From NCBI GenBank assembly GCA_002428735.1, contig DIXO01000015.1:1-13286 (forward strand): a stretch of DNA of 13,286 nucleotides, in the 5' to 3' direction. Origin of the DNA: Syntrophaceae bacterium UBA6078. GTDB taxonomy: Bacteria > Desulfobacterota > Syntrophia > Syntrophales > UBA2210. Below, piece by piece: positions 1-6,272 of the stretch. The notes below the pieces were generated by a model. That model did not search any database, had not been told where the DNA came from, and saw only the letters and a list, made by a program, of their open reading frames with translations. How positions within the stretch are numbered: position 1 is the stretch's first letter; every line of letters begins with the position of its first letter. The translations under genes and the position numbers were made by a program.

Positions 1-178
1 TTTCACTCCTGCGAAAGTTGAGTTAACAACTGAAAATATTGCCATCAAAAAACCAGGTACTGGAATTTAGCCGGAGTTTTTTGAAATGATCATTAGTATG
101 AGAACAAAAAACTTTATTAAAGCCGACACAATTATTCAATGGCAGGATGTGGAGTTTTCAAGTGAAGATGAAAAATGA
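1..178 (+). pseudogene. neuB: 3' end of NeuB/LegI-type nonulosonic acid synthase, interrupted by in-frame TAG
   Basis: The frame starting at base 2 reads FTPAKVELTTENIAIKKPGTGI and then TAG at 68-70. The ENIxxKxPGTGI stretch is the hallmark linker between the TIM-barrel and the C-terminal SAF (antifreeze-like) domain of sialic/legionaminic acid synthases, which condense an N-acetylated hexosamine derivative with PEP. Beyond the TAG the same frame stays open for 35 codons to TGA at 176-178. It encodes PEFFEMII followed by KADTIIQWQDVE, which looks like the start of a SAF domain. The usual residue before PE is often Gln or Ser, so a single CAG-to-TAG change would explain the stop. I therefore read this as one gene with a nonsense mutation or sequencing error, not as a natural end. 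The N-terminal part lies outside the window, so NeuB versus LegI cannot be separated directly. The neighbours favour LegI. Confidence 0.8.
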
Positions 179-962
179 TTCAACTAAAAGAAACTCTCTT
201 GCTTATGTAGAGACACTTGACGCTTTATCTATAAGAATAGAAGCACATAAAAGATATTCCAATTTCAGCATGGAGGATTGGATTAAGCAGAATATAACTT
301 TTCATGAGGGAGATGCTATTCTGGATCTTGGTTGCGGTAGCGGTAATTTATTTCCTCTGTATTCTGATAAACTTGGTGAAAGAGGTACTATAGTTGGAAT
401 AGATCAAAATACTGTCCTTCTGGAAAAGGCACGAGATATAAAAGTAAACACGTCTATTGTTCTTTTAAATTTGGATATCAATCAACCACTGCCGCTGATA
501 AAGGAGGATTTTGATCATGTTATTTCAACTTTTGCTATTTACTACGTAGACGAACCAAAGGATGTTTTGGAGGAAATAAAAAGAGTTTTGAAAAAAACAG
601 GTGATTTGATTTTGATTGGACCGACAGACAAGAATGCTTCTGAGCTCTATGAATTTAATAAGAGCATTTTTGGCTTTGGGAGAAATGAAAAAGTGATTCT
701 TCGGTCAAATCGTCTTGAGAAGGAATTCTACCCTGCTTTGTCCTCGCTGTTTTCAGAGGTTTGTCTGGAAAAAATTCCCAGTAAATTAATATTCCCCAAT
801 AAAATGTCTTTTGTAAAATATTACATGGCCACTTTGCTTTTTGAGGAATCGGCTAAGAAAGCAGGTTTTAAACCATCCAGAAAGGAATTGCTTGCCACAA
901 AGGTGGCCTCGAAAGAAATATCAAAGGAGATGGTTGTATTGAGAGGTAAAAAGATTGATTGA
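168..962 (+). CDS. Class I SAM-dependent methyltransferase in nonulosonic acid block
   Basis: A protein of 264 residues with a Rossmann-type methyltransferase core (Methyltransf_11/25 type). The SAM-binding motif I DLGCGSG is at residues 53-59, an acidic GID follows about 30 residues later, and a post-I region DHVISTFAIYYVDEP comes next. The last 90 or so residues have no motif I know. I chose ATG 168 because the in-frame ATG at 147 has GGCAGG touching it with no spacer; 168 has only a weak, distant GGAG (151-154), so the start is uncertain. The gene overlaps the end of the read-through neuB frame and ends overlapping neuC by 8 bases, suggesting translational coupling. In C. jejuni a methyltransferase gene (ptmH, Cj1325/6) sits beside legI and is linked to N-methylated legionaminic acid. 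A similar modifying role here is inference; the substrate is unknown. Confidence 0.8.
   Translation: MKNDSTKRNSLAYVETLDALSIRIEAHKRYSNFSMEDWIKQNITFHEGDAILDLGCGSGNLFPLYSDKLGERGTIVGIDQNTVLLEKARDIKVNTSIVLLNLDINQPLPLIKEDFDHVISTFAIYYVDEPKDVLEEIKRVLKKTGDLILIGPTDKNASELYEFNKSIFGFGRNEKVILRSNRLEKEFYPALSSLFSEVCLEKIPSKLIFPNKMSFVKYYMATLLFEESAKKAGFKPSRKELLATKVASKEISKEMVVLRGKKID
941..946 (+). promoter_or_regulatory. Ribosome binding site supporting a TTG start of neuC
   Basis: GAGAGG lies eight bases before TTG at 955-957. No in-frame ATG or GTG gives the conserved N-terminus TGNRAEYG, so this site decides the start. Confidence 0.5.
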
Positions 963-2112
963 AAAAATAACTTTTTTTACGGGCAACAGAGCTGAATACG
1001 GCCTTCTTCATCCCGTTATTAGATGCTTTGCTTCAGATTCATCTATCAAAACATTTCTTATTATTTCGGGCACGCACTTGTCTGATAAATTTGGCAGGAC
1101 TATGGATGAAATTGATCTCTCCCATATTAATAAAATTTTTAAAATTCCTTTTCCTGCTGCAAGAGGCAACGAAAAAGAAGGAATGCTTTCATCTTTTTCG
1201 GTTGTTGTTAATAAAGCATCAAAAATATTAAAAAAGTGGCAACCAGATGTGGTCATTCTTGCGGGTGATCGTTTCGAAACTTATGCTATGGCAGTAACAG
1301 CGTTTTATATGAATATACCCATTGCTCACTTGTTTGGGGGAGATTTGTCTCAGGGGGGGCATCTTGATGACTCTGCCAGGCACAGCCTAACTAAGCTTTC
1401 GCATTTACATTTTACAACGAATGAAGATTCATATAAAAGGGTGATCGCTTTAGGTGAAGAAGAATGGCGTGTTTTCAATGTGGGCTCACCGCTTATGGAT
1501 AATATTGCAATAGGAGATTATGCATCTCCTGATGAGATTGCTCAGGAATTGGATCTGGAAATCGATAAACCTATTATCCTATTTACACAGCATCCCATAA
1601 CAACAGAAAGTGAACTGGCTTACGATCAGGTTAAAGAAAGTCTTGATGCCTTGAAAGAGCTTGGTTACCAGACAGTAGTAACATATCCCTGTAATGATGC
1701 TGGAAGTGAGGGAATTATACGTGCGATTAACGAATATAAAAAAGTTGCCTATTTTAGAATTAGAAAAAGTCTTGGAAGGAGATTATATCTGGGTTGTTTA
1801 CGAATAGCATCTTGCGTTGCGGGAAATTCCAGCAGTGGTTTGATGGAGACACCTTTATTCAAAGTCCCGGCGGTGAATATCGGAGCACGTCAAGCTGGCA
1901 GGTTGAAAGCAGAGAATGTTATTGATGTTTCCTGTGTAGCGGAAAATATAAAAAATGCTATCCATCGAGCGGTCACGAATAGTGACTTTATCGCAAAAGT
2001 GAAAAAATGCAAAAATCCTTATGGTGAAGGAGGTACATCGAAAATGATTTTGGATGTTATCAAATCAACAAAGAAAGACAGCAGATTATTAAAAAAACAA
2101 ATGACTTACTGA
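955..2112 (+). CDS. neuC: NeuC/LegG-type hydrolysing UDP/GDP-sugar 2-epimerase
   Basis: A 385-residue protein of the hydrolysing UDP-GlcNAc 2-epimerase family, the usual length. The family converts a nucleotide-activated GlcNAc-type sugar to the free ManNAc-type sugar that the NeuB/LegI synthase then uses. Visible motifs are TGNRAEYG near residues 9-16, GTHLSDKFG near 39, AGDRFE at 103-108, HLFGGD at 125-130 with DDSARH at 138-143, and the nucleotide-binding GNSSSG at 290-295 followed by ETPLF and VPAVNIGARQAGR. The start is TTG at 955, overlapping the methyltransferase stop by eight bases. Next to a PtmE-type nucleotidyltransferase, the more likely substrate is GDP-N,N'-diacetylbacillosamine (LegG role) rather than UDP-GlcNAc (sialic acid role). 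That choice is inference from context. Codon use is AT-rich like the preceding gene. Confidence 0.9.
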   Translation: MIEKITFFTGNRAEYGLLHPVIRCFASDSSIKTFLIISGTHLSDKFGRTMDEIDLSHINKIFKIPFPAARGNEKEGMLSSFSVVVNKASKILKKWQPDVVILAGDRFETYAMAVTAFYMNIPIAHLFGGDLSQGGHLDDSARHSLTKLSHLHFTTNEDSYKRVIALGEEEWRVFNVGSPLMDNIAIGDYASPDEIAQELDLEIDKPIILFTQHPITTESELAYDQVKESLDALKELGYQTVVTYPCNDAGSEGIIRAINEYKKVAYFRIRKSLGRRLYLGCLRIASCVAGNSSSGLMETPLFKVPAVNIGARQAGRLKAENVIDVSCVAENIKNAIHRAVTNSDFIAKVKKCKNPYGEGGTSKMILDVIKSTKKDSRLLKKQMTY

Positions 2113-2122
2113 TGGTATTATT

Positions 2123-2842
2123 ATGAAAAGAATCTTAGTTGTTGCTCCACATCCTGATGATGAAACTCTTGGTTGCGGTGGGACGCTTCTCAAGCATAAG
2201 GCCGGGGGCGATGCCGTGTACTGGCTGATTGTAACTTCTATAAAAGAGGAGAATCATTTTGCCGCCAGCGTAGTTGAAGCAAGGCGGCAGGAGATTAAAA
2301 CTGTTGCCTCAATGTATGCTTTCGATGGCGTGTATGACCTTGATTTCCCTACCATGCAGTTGGATACAATTTCCTTTAGCAGGCTTATTGGCAGTATTTC
2401 AGATGTGTTCAGGGAGGTTGAACCCAATATCGTTTACCTTCCTTTTAAGAGTGATGTGCATACGGATCACCAGATAGCATTTAAGGCCGCTTATAGCTGC
2501 ACCAAAACCTTTCGATGCCCGTCAATAAAAAAGATCGTGATTATGGAAACGCTCAGCGAAACAGAATTCGGACCCTCTTTGTGCTCCGACATTTTTATAC
2601 CTAACATGTTTGTGGACATAACTGATTTTATTGAGCAAAAGATTGAAATTATGAAAATTTATAAGAAAGAAACGGGCGCACATCCGTTTCCCCGCAGCGA
2701 TAGAAACATCCGCGCCTTGGCAACCTTCCGAGGGGCAACGGCCGGATGTGAGTATGCAGAGAGCTTTATGATATTAAAGGAGATAAATTGTAAGAAAATG
2801 GAGCGTTGTTTACACTTTTTCGGGGTAAAAAGGTCTATGTAG
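2123..2842 (+). CDS. PIG-L/LmbE-type zinc N-deacetylase
   Basis: A 239-residue member of the PIG-L family, which removes N-acetyl groups from amino sugars. The metal-binding signature PHPDDE is at residues 9-14 (His10, Asp12, Asp13) and the second signature HTDH is at 113-116. Both are intact, so catalysis is expected. The family core ends near the segment GCEYAESFMILKEI. About 18 further residues, rich in Lys, Arg and Cys, form a tail I do not recognise. ATG 2123 follows neuC by ten bases with only a weak upstream GATGG. Lying between the epimerase and nucleotidyltransferase genes of a nonulosonic block, it could deacetylate legionaminic acid or a precursor at N5 or N7 so that another acyl group or a methyl can be placed. 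This is inference. Confidence 0.88.
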   Translation: MKRILVVAPHPDDETLGCGGTLLKHKAGGDAVYWLIVTSIKEENHFAASVVEARRQEIKTVASMYAFDGVYDLDFPTMQLDTISFSRLIGSISDVFREVEPNIVYLPFKSDVHTDHQIAFKAAYSCTKTFRCPSIKKIVIMETLSETEFGPSLCSDIFIPNMFVDITDFIEQKIEIMKIYKKETGAHPFPRSDRNIRALATFRGATAGCEYAESFMILKEINCKKMERCLHFFGVKRSM

Positions 2843-3048
2843 TTTCTCCTCCAAGGCAATTTCAACTATTGTTTTTTTGGATAAAACCAATTGCAATAAC
2901 TGATATAAGACTTATTTTACCACTGTGTGTCTTACCCCTCATACGATAGCAAATAGACCTCGAAAACTGTAAACAACCCGAACAAAACTCACAGATAAAT
3001 TAACTGAGAAGCTCAACGATTTAGAGTATCGAACAGGCTCAAAATCTT
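2843..3048 (+). other. Intergenic gap at GC-content junction
   Basis: The longest non-coding stretch in the window (206 bases). All frames are broken by stops and I see no recognisable gene remnant. A weak sigma70-like pair, TTGCAA at 2891-2896 and TATTTT at 2913-2918 with a 16-base spacer, might drive the downstream genes, but the -10 box is poor. No convincing terminator hairpin is present. The gap separates AT-rich genes upstream from GC-richer genes downstream. Confidence 0.5.
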
Positions 3049-4107
3049 ATGAAAGACATCACCATATATCCACAAGCCACGATCAAAGAGGCCATGGAGG
3101 CCCTGGACAAAACTGCCGAGAAGGTCCTTCTGGTGGTCGACGATCAACAGGTGCTCCTCGGAACCCTGACCGATGGCGATATTAGACGCCATATCCTCAA
3201 AAGCGGTAATCTGTCCGGAACGATCCGGAAAGTGTACAAGACAAACCCCCGTTTTATATTGCAGGAAGATTTCAACTTGGAGCAGGTTCGTCAGATCCTG
3301 ACGCGCAATAAGATCGAGTTGCTTCCGGTTCTGGATCGTAGCGGGCGGGTAATGGATTTCACCACGTGGTCGGTTGCTTTCGGAGATGCCTACGTGGCGG
3401 AGAAGAAAAAGCTGGATGCCCCGGTAGTAATCATGGCCGGAGGGAAAGGCACGCGCCTGGAGCCTTTTACAAAGGTTTTACCCAAACCGCTCATTCCTGT
3501 CGGCGACAAGCCGGTTATTGATCATATCATCGACCGATTCAGGGTGTGTGGTATCAACGAATTCTATTTGACAACTCACCACATGTCCAAGATCATACGG
3601 GCCTATTTTGAAGAAAAGAATCCAGAATATTCATTGAAGATCGTTGAAGAAAATGCTCCTCGGGGCACGGCTGGCAGCCTTACCCTCCTCGCGGACATAC
3701 TGGACAGACCGTTTTTCGTGTCCAACTGCGATGTCATTATCGAGATCGACTATCCCGATCTGTACCGTTTCCACAAAGAGAACGGCTATGCCATCACCTT
3801 GGTAGCCTCCGCCAAACGGTTCAACATCCCGTATGGAGTATGTGAGCTCAATAATGGCGGCAGTTTGAAATATCTTCAGGAAAAGCCCGAATACAATTTT
3901 CTGGTGAATACGGGCCTGTATGTGTTGAATCCCAATGTCATAGACCTCATTCCCAAAGACACCTTATTTCATATCACTCACCTGATGGATGCCGTTCGGG
4001 AACGTGAAGGGATAGTCGGCGTCTATCCGATCAGCGAAAAGGCTTGGATCGACGTGGGGCAGTGGGCGGAATACCGCAAGGCGTTGAAGGTGATAGAGGG
4101 AATCTGA
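3049..4107 (+). CDS. ptmE: CBS-domain sugar-1-phosphate nucleotidyltransferase (PtmE type)
   Basis: A 352-residue two-part protein. Residues 1 to about 115 form a pair of CBS domains (TLTDGDIRRHIL closes the first repeat). Residues from about 124 are an NTP_transferase domain with the signature MAGGKGTRLEPFTKVLPKPL from residue 129 and a metal-binding NCDV at 226-229. This architecture is that of C. jejuni PtmE, which makes GDP-glucosamine from glucosamine-1-phosphate for legionaminic acid. Position between the NeuC/LegG-type and NeuA/LegF-type genes supports the same role. The partner PtmF (fructose-6-phosphate aminotransferase type) is not in the window. ATG 3049 gives the expected N-terminus, but its ribosome binding site is weak. 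The stop is directly followed by the next ATG. The nucleotide specificity (GTP) is inferred from the family, not visible. Confidence 0.85.
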   Translation: MKDITIYPQATIKEAMEALDKTAEKVLLVVDDQQVLLGTLTDGDIRRHILKSGNLSGTIRKVYKTNPRFILQEDFNLEQVRQILTRNKIELLPVLDRSGRVMDFTTWSVAFGDAYVAEKKKLDAPVVIMAGGKGTRLEPFTKVLPKPLIPVGDKPVIDHIIDRFRVCGINEFYLTTHHMSKIIRAYFEEKNPEYSLKIVEENAPRGTAGSLTLLADILDRPFFVSNCDVIIEIDYPDLYRFHKENGYAITLVASAKRFNIPYGVCELNNGGSLKYLQEKPEYNFLVNTGLYVLNPNVIDLIPKDTLFHITHLMDAVREREGIVGVYPISEKAWIDVGQWAEYRKALKVIEGI

Positions 4108-4818
4108 ATGTTTGACGGCAAAAGCATTCTGGCAATTATCCCCGCCCGTGGCGGGTCAAAGGGTGTTCCCCGAAAGAATATCAGGGAAGTGGGTGGAAAG
4201 CCCCTTATTGCTTGGACCATTGAGGAAGCTAAAAAGGCGAAGTACATTGACCGGCTGATCCTTTCGTCAGAGGATGACGAAATCATCGCTGTTGCCAAGG
4301 GGTGGGGATGCGAAGTCCCGTTCATTCGCCCGGCGGAACTCGCGCGGGATGACACCCCAGGTATCGAGCCCGTGTTGCACGCCATAGAGGCACTCCCCGA
4401 AATGTATGACTATGCGGTTCTTCTTCAGCCCACATCCCCGCTGCGGACAGCCGCGGATATCGACGGTTGTGTCGCACACTGTATCCAAAGAGGTGCTCCT
4501 GCCTGTGTGTCCGTTACGGAGCCGGAGCATAATCCGTACTGGATGTTCACCATCGGCGAAGCGGGGAGGTTGAAGCCGTTTGCCGCAACTGAACCGCTTG
4601 TACCCAGAAGGCAGGATCTCCCGACGGTCTACGTCCTGAATGGGGCGGTGTATGTTGCCCGGAGAGAGTGGTTGAAGGAAAAAAGGAGTTTTATTGCCGA
4701 GGAAACGCTGGCTTACGTCATGGATCAGAAACGGTCTCTAGATATCGACAGCGAACACGATCTAGCAGTCTGTGCCTGCCTGATATCGCTCTTTTCCACC
4801 GTGGGAGAACAATCATGA
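4108..4818 (+). CDS. neuA: CMP-legionaminate/CMP-N-acetylneuraminate synthetase
   Basis: A 236-residue cytidylyltransferase of the NeuA/LegF(PtmB) family, which activates the finished nonulosonic acid with CTP for glycosyl transfer. The CTP-binding signature IPARGGSKGVPRKNI is at residues 11-25, LQPTSPLR at 106-113, and the C-terminal DIDSEHD at 212-218 contributes metal-binding acids. All are intact. GAGGG at 4096-4100 precedes the ATG at a good distance. The gene abuts ptmE and overlaps the radical SAM gene by four bases (ATGA). The short form lacks the C-terminal esterase domain found in some NeuA proteins. LegF rather than NeuA function is favoured by the ptmE neighbour, but the motifs alone do not separate the two. 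Confidence 0.92.
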   Translation: MFDGKSILAIIPARGGSKGVPRKNIREVGGKPLIAWTIEEAKKAKYIDRLILSSEDDEIIAVAKGWGCEVPFIRPAELARDDTPGIEPVLHAIEALPEMYDYAVLLQPTSPLRTAADIDGCVAHCIQRGAPACVSVTEPEHNPYWMFTIGEAGRLKPFAATEPLVPRRQDLPTVYVLNGAVYVARREWLKEKRSFIAEETLAYVMDQKRSLDIDSEHDLAVCACLISLFSTVGEQS

Positions 4819-6254
4819 ATGTGTTGTTAATACAACCACCTCATGAGTACGAGGGCAAAGACCGAGAGCAAGTTTTCTTTCCTATCGGGTTAGGCTGTAT
4901 CGCCAGGGCGCTTCTCGACGAAGGGCACGTTGTTGAAGTGCTGGATCTCCATGCCGTGCACATTCCATTGGATCAGGTTTCGGATAGTATCAGAAGTAAT
5001 TCGATTGATATTGTTGGAATCAGCGCAATGAGCACACAGTATAATTATGTGAAGCGACTGGCTGAAATGATTAAAACGGTTGATAGTGGCATAACGATTA
5101 TCCTTGGATGGGCGTTGTCAACATACAGCTATAAGACCATATTGGAGAATACCAATGTGGATATATGCGTTATCGGAGAAGGTGAAATTACCGTTAAAGA
5201 ATTATTGAGGAGTTTAGATAATTATGAATCAGTGGACGGTATTGCCTTTAAAAAAGATGGTGTTGTTGTAAAAAACAAAGACCGTCAATATATTCAAAAT
5301 CTCGACACCCTTCCCTTACCCGCCTATCACCTGTTTCCGATGGAGACCTATATAAACAATTTGAATGTGATTGGAGCTGGCGAAAAGCTTAGGACAATGA
5401 ATATTTCCATCGGCAGGGGCTGTCCCTATAATTGTAATTTCTGCTCAAAATCATTTTCTGGATTTCGGCTGCGATCTGTTGATTCAGTAATCAAGGAAAT
5501 TGAATATCTTAAAGGCAATTACGCCATTGAAGGGATCGCATTTACGGACGAGTGTCTTGTGACAAAACGAGACAGAGTGCTGGAATTATGTGAAAAAATC
5601 CGTGGGATGCGAGTGGTGTGGAATTGCCAAGGAAGGGTGAACCTGGTCGATGAGAAATTGTTATGTAAGATGAAATCGGCCGGGTGTACCGCCGTCGGGT
5701 ACGGAATCGAATCAGGCAGTCAGAAGATCCTAAATGCCATGAACAAGAAAATAACAACAGACCAGGCGAAGAGCGCCATTCTAGCGACCCGGAAAGCCGG
5801 ATTGTACCCTGTCATCCAAATGATGTTCGGCTACCCGGGAGAAGACGAAGAGACCATTCGGGAAACGATCTGTTTCTTCAAGGAGATCGATCATCCCGGG
5901 TGCGAGTTCGCACCGACCACCCCGCTGCCGGGGTCGCCATTGTGGTGGTACAGTCTGGATAAGGAAATTATCAAGGACGAAAAGGAGTTCCTGGAAAAGC
6001 TGGAGGGCGGGTATATGCCGGACGCCCCGGTGCTGGTGAACTATACGGATTTCCCCACCGAACAGTTGCGCACAATACGTGAAAAAATGGAGAGACGTAT
6101 CCGAAGAAATTACATCCGGAGGCATCCCCTTCATACTTTTAGAGATTATGCCAACCGTTTATTGTTCGACCTGAGAACCTACGGCACTGTAGCAACCTTG
6201 AACAAAATGCGCGGGAAACTCTGCCGCCAGAGTCGGACCGTTGCCGAGCAATAG
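4815..6254 (+). CDS. B12-binding-type radical SAM protein
   Basis: A 479-residue protein. The N-terminal 160 or so residues look like the Rossmann B12-binding domain of BchE-like radical SAM enzymes (VLLIQPPHE at the start, PIGLGCIARALLDEGH, DIVGISAMS, CVIGEGE). The radical SAM domain follows, with the iron-sulfur cysteines C203, C207 and C210 in CPYNCNFC (CX3CX2C), and later GYGIESGSQKILNAMNKK and MMFGYPGEDEE. The usual GGxHxT motif of the B12 domain is replaced by GWALST, so cobalamin binding may be altered. ATG 4815 was chosen because it yields the family N-terminus, has GGGAGAA upstream and overlaps neuA by ATGA; the open frame extends further upstream but only inside neuA. The last 50 or so residues are basic and unassigned. 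Such enzymes methylate or rearrange unactivated carbons; the substrate is unknown. GC content jumps within the gene near 5520. Confidence 0.85.
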   Translation: MNVLLIQPPHEYEGKDREQVFFPIGLGCIARALLDEGHVVEVLDLHAVHIPLDQVSDSIRSNSIDIVGISAMSTQYNYVKRLAEMIKTVDSGITIILGWALSTYSYKTILENTNVDICVIGEGEITVKELLRSLDNYESVDGIAFKKDGVVVKNKDRQYIQNLDTLPLPAYHLFPMETYINNLNVIGAGEKLRTMNISIGRGCPYNCNFCSKSFSGFRLRSVDSVIKEIEYLKGNYAIEGIAFTDECLVTKRDRVLELCEKIRGMRVVWNCQGRVNLVDEKLLCKMKSAGCTAVGYGIESGSQKILNAMNKKITTDQAKSAILATRKAGLYPVIQMMFGYPGEDEETIRETICFFKEIDHPGCEFAPTTPLPGSPLWWYSLDKEIIKDEKEFLEKLEGGYMPDAPVLVNYTDFPTEQLRTIREKMERRIRRNYIRRHPLHTFRDYANRLLFDLRTYGTVATLNKMRGKLCRQSRTVAEQ

Positions 6255-6272
6255 TGACGGACTATATATTTG

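Noticed and set aside
68..70. Genome-wide reassignment of TAG to a sense codon
   Set aside because: At least four other genes in the window end naturally with TAG at family-appropriate lengths.
2810..2835. CTTTTT and AAAAAG around CGGGGT as a terminator hairpin
   Set aside because: The stem is short and AT-only apart from one pair, lies inside the end of the PIG-L gene and is not followed by a T run.
2831..2960. Eight-base inverted repeat AGGTCTAT / ATAGACCT flanking part of the gap
   Set aside because: It is too short and too far apart (over 100 bases) to differ from chance; no target duplication or transposase remnant accompanies it.
4668..4814. Upstream extension of the radical SAM protein into neuA
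   Set aside because: The extra 49 residues lie entirely within the neuA gene and do not resemble the family. ATG 4815 has a ribosome binding site and the usual MNVLLIQPP start.
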